From assembly GCA_003024175.1 (NCBI GenBank), contig MDYQ01000119.1, positions 1 through 64,000 of the forward strand: a DNA stretch of 64,000 bases. The letters run 5' to 3'. Below, one piece after another: positions 35,078 through 46,067 of this stretch. Origin of the DNA: Planoprotostelium fungivorum (Eukaryota; Evosea; Variosea; Cavosteliida; Cavosteliaceae). The notes under the pieces were generated by a model. The model was not told the origin of the DNA, did no database searches, and saw only the letters and a program-made list of their open reading frames with translations. The position numbers and the translations under genes were made by a program. Within the stretch, counting starts at the first letter, position 1, and every line of letters starts with the position of its first letter.

Positions 35078-37415
35078 ATGTGCGTAGATCTAAGACGCAT
35101 ATGCGAATCGCATCTGGCTAGTGTGTCGGTCCCACAGAACAACATCCGATACACAATGCATGGTGAGCCCAAAGAACACAAAGAACACAAGGAACACAAA
35201 GAGTCTAAGCAATCGAATGATTCAAAGGCACATCGAGAGATAACACCGCTCGAGATCGAGGATGCCGCAGACTTCGTCACGCCGGAGAATCTTCAACAAC
35301 ATCTTACTCTGTTGAGAAAGTTTCAACAAGTGCTGAGCCTGTGGTATGATGAGTCTAGAGGGGCTACTCCAAACACAGGACTGGACTATTTTTTGGTGGC
35401 AGCTGAAGCCAGGTGAGATTGAGTCTCATTTCGAGATGATGATCTTCGACAGATATGTACAGTACCTCCTTCACATCGCAAAGAGAGAGAGAGGCATAGA
35501 GGATCTACCGCTTCCACCCTGGGATGTAGCTCTCATGTTTCATACTCACTGTCTGTCTCCTCAGAGGTATTCACTGAAATGGACAGTGTTCACTCACACG
35601 CACAGATATTGGGACGATGTGATAGAACGCTACAAGATCCAACTCGAATTCCCTTTGAAGAGGTGGATTCCACACGATCGATCACAGCTCATCAGATCGC
35701 CAGATTGGCTCAGCTGGCCGTCGAAGATATGGACGAGGGAAGCAGCGTGGAAGAGCTAACAAAGTTGTTTGGGTCTTACCACATCGACCCCGAAGTAGAC
35801 ATCACCTCCATCACTGTACCGTGGACGTCTCCTTGGTGAGTTTTATTTTATTTTATTTCTCTGATAGAGTCGCGCAGCTGCCAGAAAACCGATCGATATC
35901 TCATACAAACGATGCTTGATCTTCGCTTGGAACACAAGGGCGAGATCGGATGCATACGCTGCAAGACGTTTTACGAACACAGACAGGTGAGCATTGGCGC
36001 TCTTTTTAAAATTCAAATCGTTCAGATTGGCGCCGAGTGGTTGAGATACGATGTCGGCCGTTACAACGATGACCGAAGAGCGAATTCCTGGTGAGACCAT
36101 TCACGGAAGATTCATCGAACGTTCATTGAATCTTCCAGCTGTCGAGGGATGAATCCGGCAGTCCATTGGAAGTATAGGACTGTTTGGGACAATTTTTCTC
36201 TCTTGTGGAACGGAATTGGGACTTCCATCGATGCCGTTCATTCTGGTACTACACCCTTTGGTAAGATGATAGACAAAGCTGGACCCATCAATTGGTCAGA
36301 CGTGAGAAATTCGATTGTTCGTTTCACAAGCATACAACGATAGAAGAGCAGAACATTTCCTTCGAGGTGAAAAATGATATTTGTAGATGGAAGCGTCGCT
36401 GTGGAGCACAATGGAGCAGCTGAGGAAGGACTATCAGTCCAGAAATCTAGTAGGAACACCAGTCGTCAGAGTGGTAGACGATTACAAATCATCCGTCCAC
36501 CCCATAGGTACGATCACAGATTCAAATGAAACGATAACGATGAAATAGGTATCAATCTCGTCGATACTGTTAAGAGACAGATGAAATTCCAACAAAAGGT
36601 CTTGCCCTTATCTTCCGACGAAGACTCCAGGAAGAGTAGCATCGACAGGTGTCCCACTACATCTCATCGTGACGTCTCATCGTTCATCAGGTATTACAAG
36701 TTCATGCTCCTCTTACCCTCTGAAGAACCGTTGGTGCCCACGTTAGACATCGATCTCGCCTGGCACACACACCAGTTGTTTGCAAGGAAGTACAAGAATT
36801 GGACCGAAAAGCACTCTGGCTGCTGGATCGACCACGATGACACGCAGTCTGAGGGAGCGAAGAAACATCACAACGCTTTGAGAGACACTGCCATACGTTG
36901 GTATAAGGTGAGACGTTATGAGTGACGTGATAATTAGCTTATGTTCGATCATGTGTCGATGGAAGTGTGAACTGATGAGTATCGCAGACATACAAGTGTA
37001 AATACACCGACGAAGATCTCATCACCGATTACACCCACGAGGCCTCTTCCATATCCATGGCCCTACCTTGGACCTCCGATCACCACACAAAGGACATCTT
37101 ATCGAAAGCTGGTGAACATCACTCCCATCCTCCACCATCTCATCCCACACAGGAGGTCTCCCCTCTAAGAAACACACTCCGAAGAGGGAGGAGCTATGTG
37201 TTGACGGTGAATCCTTCGTTTACAGCGAGCGACCACTGGCCAGCGGAGGATGTTCCACACCGAAGGCACCTGGTATGCGTCCATACGTCTCACCCCACGT
37301 ACCTCCTGGTGGCTTTCCCGATAGTTCGAGCTACGTGGATCCACCACAGCCGGCATCTCACTCCATTGGATATAACAAGTATAGTGCCTACAGCGGTTAT
37401 GATGGCTACGATTGA
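35078..37415 (+). CDS. DUF1399 glycine-rich-domain protein (GRDP-like)
   Basis: Belongs to the DUF1399/GRDP family found in plants, fungi and amoebae; molecular role poorly known. Key family signatures: PPWDVALMFHTHCLSPQRY near 35,515 and PTLDIDLAWHTHQLFARKY near 36,740, each the D-x-x-x-x-HTHxL motif that may bind metal, plus YWDDVIERYKIQ between them. The N-terminal part has a short KEH repeat (EPKEHKEHKEHKESK). The C-terminal exon is Pro/Tyr/Gly-rich (PGMRPYVSPHVPPGGFP, then YSAYSGYDGYD), the counterpart of the glycine-rich tail. About eight short introns. It shares an 80-base divergent promoter interval with the methyltransferase gene. Confidence 0.8.
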
Positions 37416-37614
37416 TGAAACAAAATGACGTTCAATCGATTCATTCTCACCGCAGGATATGATAATCAAAGATCTTTTCTTTTGGAGGGACGGTTCTCAA
37501 TGTCTCTTCCTGTAAACCGCGACTGATGATAAGGAGATGAGGGTGCTCTTTCATCCCATGCTTGTTGACTCATCCAATGTGATCATCGAGGACGATTCAG
37601 CGAGGAACAATTTA

Positions 37615-38316
37615 TTACTTCTCCCTGAAATGAGGGCGAGTGTATCTGGGGTTGGGACTGGTGAAAGATTGGATCTTCTTGGCAATTTGGGGGAACTCGG
37701 ACATGTCCATAGTGAGAGCGTATCTTGACCATGCAGCTTCTCTCGGGGTGCGCTGTCATCATCAGAATCGCTCATACGATCATGATCATTCACCTCGAAA
37801 AGACCAGACAGAGAGCACAACTCTTGGATCCACTCAGATCTAACCTCTCTCTCGAAGGATTGTTTCAGTACACGACGTGCCTCCTTCTGTTGTTCTTTCT
37901 TTTGAAGTTGCAGTTTAGGGTTTCGCTTGGCCCATTCCTCTCTGTCGGCCTCTAATTGATCCCTGTGAACTTTAAACATGTGTTGCGATCTTTAGGAGAT
38001 TGATTTCTCACTCTTTGGCTCTCTTGATCTTCCAGATGTCTTCCTTCTCCTCTTGGAGGATTTGGAGAGAGCAGAGTCTCTGATGCTCCTCATACAGAAC
38101 TCGAATCTTCTTCCTCTCCTTCTTCTCTTCTTGCTCCAATAATTTGACAGCCCTAGCCATAGTGAATCTTGGTCTGATGGCAGGCTTCAGAGGTTTATAG
38201 TTGGCGAGTTCCTCCTTCAAATCACATTTGGGTTTGGTGGATGAGAACGATCTGTAAGAACCAAACGTCTCTCGGACCTTCGTGGGTGCCGTGACCAATC
38301 TCCAGCTCGTCTGCAT
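37615..38316 (-). CDS. Predicted mitochondrial coiled-coil protein (possible mitoribosomal)
   Basis: Two or three exons from ATG 38,316. The N-terminus MQTSWRLVTAPTKVRETFGS is basic, hydroxylated and free of acids until residue 16, fitting a mitochondrial presequence. Then KPAIRPRFTMARAVKLLEQ leads into a long charged helical region (KERKKIRVLYEEHQRL, QLEADREEWAKRNPKLQLQ, KEARRVLKQSFERE). After a 40-nt intron at about 37,748-37,788 the C-terminus reads TPREAAWSRYALTMDMSEFP and ends RYTRPHFREK. The texture is like small-subunit mitoribosomal protein mS26, but I cannot prove that family. Confidence 0.6.
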
Positions 38317-38480
38317 GATGCTCGCTGATTGATGCTCGGGTGTGATCTTGAGTAAAATCACAATAAATCAATTTTCATTTCCAATTTTTTCGTGTGTCTG
38401 AACTCGAGGCAGAAGAGAGCAACACAAGAGGACCATCCTCTCCATACTACTTGTAGCCAGAAGACGTGAGAACCCCACAC

Positions 38481-38940
38481 TCTAAGTGCGGTACCCGCTT
38501 CTGAATATACAACGGGACGACGGGAGGAAAACATCAGAGCTGCCCCAACAGTCGACCATCTTCCGAGGGTATAAAGAACAGCTCTATCTTCTGATCTGTA
38601 CAACCGACTCGAGTGTTCACTATAACGTTGCCGGCCTCGCGGCACCGATAGATACGGTAAGACTCGCCAACGGCGGTCGATCGGACTCACCTTCCTCGCA
38701 CAGAAGGCTGATAGACATCAGATTAGAGGGTATGACTTCGACGGTTCGAAAGCCAACCACAGAGAGAACACCATCGACAAATTTATCTCTCACAAAGTCC
38801 TCGTCTGCTCGGTGAGGAGAAGAATCTCAGAGACTCCACGAAGAAGTCGTCTTCAGTCGTTCTCCATTCCGATGGCCATATCTTCTCATATCTGACTTCC
38901 GATCAGACCGGGGAACGTTACTGCTTCTAGAGTGAATAGT
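38481..38940 (+). CDS. Uncertain gene, 3' part only
   Basis: Three exons can be strung in phase: YPLLNIQRDDGRKTSELPQQ...YKEQLYLLICTT, then ADRHQIRGYDFDGSKANHRE, then, after a 32-nt intron, SSSVVLHSDGHIFSYLTSD ending QTGERYCF at a TAG (38,938-38,940). The last part has a beta-strand/turn look, as in WD or RCC1-like repeats. No start codon or family match was found; the 5' end may lie at 38,390-38,480 or the exons may be 5' parts of the PH-kinase-SH2 gene that follows. Confidence 0.35.
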
Positions 38941-39153
38941 GGAGTTAATCCCGTGAATCCACGGGGGGCACCGAAAGTGGAGGTGAGACCCGGAATCCAT
39001 ATCGTTCGCCCCATTTGTGTCCTTCGAATGCCCCCATCTCTTCTCCAGCGACGTCCTTTCTCTTCTTAAAGTCGATTCGTCTTCTTTCTATTGACATTGT
39101 CAATATACACACCGACAAATCCATTCACGATACGATGACCGATACTTCATCAG

Positions 39154-41374
39154 GTCGCCACAGAAACGTTAAGAGGCAAGGCCATCAAGTCCGGCTGGTT
39201 GTATAAACGAGGAGGAGGAAGAAAGTCGAAAGCATGGAAGAGGAGATACTTCATGTTGGTGGCCGAGTCTCTACACTATTTCAAAACCGATAGAGTGAGT
39301 TCATCTTTCCTTGTCTCCCACTCAATATCGTCAGGAACGAAAACAGCAGGGCACCATCGAGCTGCGAGAGTACCAAGTGAGTCCATCCATCCCATCTCAT
39401 CTGACGCGTTCAGATCACAGAGGCACCCGATGAGCTGACGACATCGACACAATACCCCTTCATGCTGCGGAATAAGAAAGAGAACGAGAGGAGCTATGTT
39501 ATGTTTGCCAGCACCGAGCAGGAGAGACTGCAGTGGACTGAGATTTTACGTTCAACTGCCTCGGGCAACGAGTCATCGAAGAGAGCCATCGTGGACATCG
39601 AGGAGAGGTTGGCCAAGAAGGGCTCGGCCATCCCCAGCTCTGATTTAGAATGGGAAGACACCGTCATCGGCGGAGGTGACGATTTTATTTCGTTTTATTG
39701 TTTCGGCTCAATTCGGCAGGGAGCTCGGGCTCGGTGAGAAAGGCGAAATGGCTCAATTCTGCTGAAGTGGCAGTGAAATATCTGAACGACCTCACGGTCT
39801 TTGATGAAGGAGAGCTCCTCAACTTTTACAAAGAGATCGACGTGCTGTCCGAGCTGCGGCATCCGGAGATTGTAGAGATGGTGAGCGTCTTCATCAGGAT
39901 GAGTCCTCGACTGACTGTGGCAGTTTGGATACTGCAAGAAGGAGGGAGTGCTGTGCCTCGTCACGACTTACGTGAAGGGAGGCAACTTGTCAGATTTGAT
40001 TCACAACAAGGAGAGAAAACTCAGCGACATGTTGAGAATCGAATTGTGCATGTCACTCTGCAGGGGAATGGTTTTCCTTCACAAGAGAAAGATCATCCAT
40101 CGTGATCTGAAGGTGATGATTCACCGATCGTTTCATTTCTGACCCCAGCAGCCCGCGAACATTCTGATCGAAAACATTGAGAAGGGACTGGTGAAAGTCT
40201 GCGATTTTGGTCTGTCCATCATGTCCAGAGGTAACGATGCGAACGATGTCAGGTGTTATGGTACTCCGGCGTACGCCGCACCCGGTGAGATCGTTATTTA
40301 TCGTATCTTCCGTCTGACTCGATCAGAACTTCCGGAGCAGCACGACGAGAAGGTAGACGTTTATTCTTTTGCCGTAGTGTGAGTGTCACCCATCATCTCA
40401 TCATGATCATCACGCATCATCCATCATCACCATCATCGTCTGACTCGATCAGTCTTTGGGAGCTGTGGATGCAAGAACAACCTTGGTCACAGTACAAGTA
40501 CTCCTACCAGATCGCCGAGGCCATACAAAAAGACGAGAGACCGGAGATCTCTCCAGATTGCCCGGCCAAAGATCTCATACAGCGATGCTGGGCGACCTCT
40601 CCCACCCTCCGCCCCACCTTCGAAGAGATATTCGACGAGCTCGGCATCCTGCAGAGGAAGATCTGGTCAGAGAACGAGCTGCTCGGCCGCTCTCAATCCA
40701 CACTCCAACTCACAAAATCGGAAGAAGTGTACTCGAGTCAGTATCCGTCCGGGGAGGGTAACGGCCAGTCACCTCAGGAGCTCATCCTCTCTGCATTCAA
40801 CGGTGCACCTCACTTGCCCTGGAACGATTTCTCTGCCGCCGTGTGTGCCGCTACGGGAGGCACGCCGGAACAGATGATGTGCATCCAGAAGTGGGTTTCA
40901 GATCGAGGCTTCGTTCAGCTGGAGAAGTGGAAGAAGTTCATCCAGTGGTTCTCACCGTTGGTCTTCTGCCCCACCGTGGAGTATGCCAACGTCAGCGACA
41001 GCCGAGCGTTAGAAGGTCACACCATCGCGGAGGTGGTCTCTGTCGTTGGAAACCCTTGGTTCTTTGGAGAGATGACGGCACCGCAAGCGAAGATGCTTCT
41101 GGACAAGCAGGACGTTGGGTCGTGGCTCATACGCTTCTCTTCGAGCCCGGGGCTGTATGCACTGTCGGTCAACTACGGGCCGGTGGGGCATTGGAGGATT
41201 GCCGCAGAGAAGACAGCCGGAAAGCCGACGGAATACTTGATCGAGAAGAGGAGGTACGCGAGTATTCAAGAGATCATTTACACGCACGAGAGAGAGCCAC
41301 TGCAAACGAAGACCGACGCTACGTGTCTACTGAAGCAGCCGTACCAAGCTAACGTTACATACGAAATAAATTGA
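39154..41374 (+). CDS. PH domain - protein kinase - SH2 domain protein (SHK-like)
   Basis: Cytoplasmic signalling kinase. Supported exons start at 39,154; the first coding exon upstream is unresolved. PH domain at about 39,170-39,560: AIKSGWLYKRGGGRKSKAWK, RRYFMLVAESLHYF, ERLQWTEILR with the terminal Trp. Kinase at about 39,645-40,660: GGGSSGSVRKA, AVKYLND (Lys), IIHRDLK/PANILIE, KVCDFGLSIM, CYGTPAYAAPE, VDVYSFAVVLWEL and LRPTFEEIF. HRDLKPAN is of the TKL/dual-specificity type, as in Dictyostelium SHK kinases. SH2 near the C-terminus: PWFFGEMTAPQAKMLL, GSWLIRFSSSPGLYALSV with the phosphotyrosine-binding Arg. It ends YQANVTYEIN. SHK proteins are kinase-SH2; the extra N-terminal PH suggests recruitment to phosphoinositide membranes, as in Tec-type kinases but with the order reversed. 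Confidence 0.85.
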
Positions 41375-41500
41375 ATGATCTGTTCGTCTTTCTTGTGGGA
41401 CAGCGATAGGACTTGGACAGTTTGGTGTGTTCGATTTTCTCTTGAAAATACGGGGCTTCAATCCTCAAAATAGGCCCTGAGACAGTGAGACACCCGCATC

Positions 41501-44500
41501 ATGGAACGCACCCAGTCTCAACGGTGGGAGGCTAAAGTGAGAGAATACTGCTCGTTTGTCACTGACGAAGTCAGGCGCAGGCAGATGCGGCCAAACCATA
41601 TGCGAGCCTGCAGTCAACGGCGGCGGCTAATCCTTACGATGCGGTGTCGTCTGCCTCTAAGAATGCCTTGCAACAGTCATCGTCACAGAGGTCTTTAAAT
41701 GTCAGCACCGCTGGATCAGCCTCACCATACGATGTTCCATCTCATTCGCCGAGTGGAACTCTACAAGAGACACCGTCACAAAGGTTTCTGAGGTTGAGCG
41801 CCACAAATGCGAGGACACCTGCACAGAACTTGATCCGAGAGAGCACTCGGAGTTTAAATCCACAACCCACGTCGAATCTTATAAGTGTGGCTGCAACGAG
41901 CTCACCGACCTCATCCATCACGCCACAACCTCAATCACATAATCCTCTCCTGCCAGGCTATGTCGCTAAAACCAGGACACCACCTCCGAGCTATTCGGTC
42001 AACAATACTCCTTCATCACAACCCTCATATCCGACTCAATCGTACCCGGTTCAACAACAACCGTCGCACACAGCGGTAGAGATGTCGGTGTTGGGCGGTA
42101 AACCCGAACCTCAGCACAGTCCCTTCAATCATTTGTTAGATCGCTCGAGAGACGCTCGAGTCATCACAACTTTCTCGACGGGAAACAGAGTGAGTTCATC
42201 TGTGATTCTCGGAGGGAAGCATGACGATGTGCAGGTCAGAGTGAACACGGTGAGCGGCAGCAACGCTCCGAAGGCTCTCCTCGAGCGGGCAGAAGCATCA
42301 GCTGGCCCAGTTCCGACTCGAGCCGATGTCTTTGGAAGACAATACGGTCGCGTGCCCATCGCATTGATGGTGGGAGAGAACTCACTCCCGACCCCAGACA
42401 TCCCAACTTATGGAAAGGTGCAGAAGATGAATCAACGGTTGCCTGACGATCGTGATAGGTGCCCCTGGTATCTGATTCTGTCGATATGGGTAATTATGTG
42501 AGACGAATTCTTTCTGTCAATGAACCGACATTGATTCGAATAGGGAGGTATCGTCGTTCCAGGCAACAAATCAGCAGCCTTGAGAGATGATCAGAAATCG
42601 GTGTCACAACTGTGGGGTCTATGATGGAGATGTTTCTCATGATATACAGTGAGGCGGATATCTGGGAGGCACCATTGGATGAGGAATTTGTCAACGAGGA
42701 GGATGACGATACCAAGTTCTTCAGTCTCAATTTTATTAAGAGGCTGCCAACGAACGAAGAGAGGAGATTTTGGAACAAACCCGATCAGGTGTGTGATGAC
42801 GACATCCACCCTGGTTGTTGAGACGTGCGATCTCAGGTCTGGGCTTTTCGAGGGGTGTGGAGTCTGTGGTTGATCATGCAGATCGTCAACCTCACGAAAA
42901 CTTCGGATTTCATGCACACAGGTGATCACACATCTCATCTCATGCTGAATCTGCAGGTATCGGGAGGATCTGTTTCCTGTTCGTGTCAGTCGTGATTCTC
43001 GGCCTCACTTTCAAGGTCAAAGCTTACATACGCCTCACCTTCTGTACTCTTATATGCGGTTGGGCCATCTACGAATTGATCGTCAAGGAAATCGCTTATT
43101 CGAATTTGGTGGCACAATCACTCCAGATCTTCGCAGGTAAGATTCATTTGACAGAATTGAGGATGAACCTCACAGCCTCCTTCATGAGCGACAGTATAGA
43201 GCTCGCCATATTAGTTCCGTTTCTCATTGTACAATATGCCAGCTTTCTGGTCTCCATGATACTGGCAGGAGAGCAGAACATTCTCATCTTGAACTCTAGC
43301 GCGTGCTTCATCTATTTGGCCATGGGTGGCCTGTTAAGGAATCGTTTCACGGAAGGCAGGAACAAATCTGTGAGTGAATCACCGTCTTCTGTCTGATCAT
43401 TCGAAAGGCATTCCTGGGCAACTTAATGGCGCAGAGTAGAGCCGACGAGTTAGTCACGTTGAAGAATCGATCGGAGAGATTACTACTCAACATCTTTCCC
43501 CCCTCCGTCTCGAGAAATCTGAAGAAGATGGCTGGAATGGGTAGATTCATGGATGGTGCCTTCATCGCTTTGAATTATCCGTGAGTCTCATTCCTCATTC
43601 TTCAATCTCTCATCTCATTCAGAAATGTCACTGCCGTGTTCATGGACATTGTTGGCTTCACGAATCTGTCTAGTCGCTTCAGCTCGGTGCAGATCGTCAA
43701 CATGCTCAACCAGCTGTTCACACGCTTCGATGCTTTGTGTCAGAGGTGTGACTTGAAGTTTTATGGATCTCTCACCCTCGATAAGGTTTCGTGTTGAAAA
43801 GATCAAGACCATCGGAGATGCTTACGTAGCAGTCAGTGGACTCCCTCACTCCGATCAGAATCATGCAAGAGCCGCCGTTGAACTCGCCTTGGAACTTGTC
43901 AGGGTTCCTCTGCTCAAACAGAACGATTTGGGAGTGAGTTTATCTCTTGAAATCGGTCTCATCATCGCAGGAACAATTCAGCGTGAGAGTGGGTGTCGCT
44001 TCAGGAAACGTGACTGCTGGAGTGATTGGACTTCATCGTTGGTGCTATGATGTGTACGGAGATGCGCTCCACGAAGCTGAAGAGCTGGAGGCCAACTCGA
44101 TGGCAGATCGAGTGCAGATCTCATCGGACACCATGGCCAAATTGGCCGATATCGCCCATGAATTCCGATTCGAAAAGTCGGACAAGATGAAGGATGGATG
44201 GTTCGTGGAGAGAGTGTTTCCCACGGTGAGTTTTTCATCATAGTATGATGACCTTTCATTGATGAGTGAAGACGTGGGAGAACCCTAAGGCGGAGAAGAA
44301 GGAGGAAGTAGTGGCGGGGCCGATCACCGAAAAATTGGATCAGCAAGAGAAAGACTTTTTAGAGAAATCGAAAATCAATGTATATACGGCCGAGTTTCGT
44401 AACAGCAAGATCAAGAGGATGTTCTGGGAGGGAGAGAGTGGATTCTATCGATTCTACTTCTTGTATCATATCATTCTGGTGAGATCTCGACGATTTAAAA

Positions 44501-45911
44501 AGCTAAATCGATGCAGGCCGGTCTTCTATTGGAAGCCACATCCATCATCTTGGATTTCATCTATGAATCAGATGCTCTGCTGCCTAAAGTGTACATCTAC
44601 GCACCACCATTAGTCATCATCCTCTCTTATATCTTGCTTCGGAGGTGAGCTATGTGGAATCCTTGGTGTACTCACGTGCGAACCAGGTACATCCTCAGGG
44701 CTCAATTGTACTTCAGTATCTTTATGGTCATCGTCGGTATCAGTGCGATCAGCACGATGATCATGATCTGTATATACATCCCCGATGGTAAGTACATCCT
44801 CCTTTGGAGATTGGTCCTCTTGTTGTTCTGGTCTGTGTCGGCCCCTGGCATGCAGTTTTGGGCTTCCACCACCATCGGCCTCGCCACATTTGTTCAACTA
44901 CTGATCGTTTCGTACCTCTCTCCCAGTATTCAAGTGAGGATAGAGGTGATCTGAGCCGATAGCTCAATTTGCCAGGGATTCATATTCACCAAGTATACCG
45001 TGAACTCTGTTTTCTTTGTGATCCTCCTTTTGGGAGTTCAGTATCGTGGAGCCATCGTGGAGAGGAAAGCTTACAGTGCCGCGCGCAAGCTCAAATACAG
45101 AAACTCCGTGTTGAAGCGAGAAGAGGCGCGCTCGGAAGTCCTCCTGCTCAACATCCTTCCTAAGCACATCGCTGAACAACTCCAAGATAACACTGGAACG
45201 ATCGCCAATTCATATGATCTGGTGAGTCTAACAAAGAATCAAAAGGATATCTGTCTAATATTTCCAGGCGAGCTGCATGTTTGTCAGGCTAATCGGCGCT
45301 GATTCTGTGCCACCGTTGAAGATGATTCCCATGTTGAACGATCTCTTCAGTCAATTTGATCAGATACTTCTCAGCACAAATTTGGAGAAGATCAAGACTA
45401 TTGGTACTGTTTACATGGTGGTCGGAGGTGATGGTGAAAAATTGTTAATCGCTGATAATTGTGATAGGTCTGGATAAAAGTGCTGAACATTTGTCTTCCA
45501 TGGTAGACTTCGCCAAAAAGTTGTTAGAATTGATGGGCAGTATGTCAACCAAGTGAGTCCAAGTCCCAATCCCTATCGACACATCACTCACCGCCACAGA
45601 TATTCCATCAAATTAGACCTGAGAATCGGCATGCACGTTGGGCCTTGTGTTGGTGGCGTCATCGGTACATCCAAGTTCTACTTCGACATGTGAGACGAAA
45701 TTGTCATCATGAAAAGCTAACATCGATCAGGTGGGGAGACAGCATCAACACGGCATCGAGAATGGAAAGCAATGGGAAAGAAGGAAAGATCCACACGACA
45801 ATAGCCGTGGCCGACGCCCTATCCGGTCGGTATAGGATGGAGCTCCGTGGTGAGATGGAAATCAAAGGAAAAGGCAAGATGACGACGTTTTGGGTTCACG
45901 GGAAGATATAA
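41501..45911 (+). CDS. Twelve-span class III adenylyl cyclase (ACA-like)
   Basis: Makes cAMP from ATP at a membrane; arranged like mammalian ACs and Dictyostelium ACA. A long Ser/Pro/Gln-rich cytoplasmic N-terminus (41,501-42,450) is followed by a first membrane set (ICFLFVSVVILGLTF, LAILVPFLIVQYASFLVSMI). C1 has AVFMDIVGFTNLSSRF and KIKTIGDAYVAVSGLP, the two metal-binding Asp, then CYDVYGDALHEAEEL. The second membrane set lies at about 44,430-45,060 (YFSIFMVIVGISAISTMIMI, LLLFWSVSAPG). C2 has lost the first metal Asp (SCMFVRLIGADS) but keeps EKIKTIGTVYMVVGG (purine-pocket Lys), FYFDMWGDSINTASRME with the adenine-reading Asp and the transition-state Asn and Arg. Thus C1 supplies metals and C2 supplies base and phosphate contacts. 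Stop 45,909-45,911. Confidence 0.9.
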
Positions 45912-46067
45912 AATAGACCGATTTTGAATGTTCCTCAATACCCTCAAAAGCGATCAATTCATATCACCCATCATGACATCATCAAGTCTACATCAACCAA
46001 ACCTTCGAATGAATTACAGTGGACAACTATCTTCGGACCGACGAGAAGCTTTATGTTTATTTCTGTT

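Noticed and set aside
35170-35215. Tandem repeat as a satellite or CRISPR-like array
   Set aside because: Only a few copies of a 9-base KEH codon unit within the GRDP coding exon; no spacers.
40456-41352. Alternative-frame long ORFs in the SH2 kinase gene
   Set aside because: They overlap the exon with clear kinase C-lobe and SH2 motifs and show only Arg-rich out-of-frame composition.
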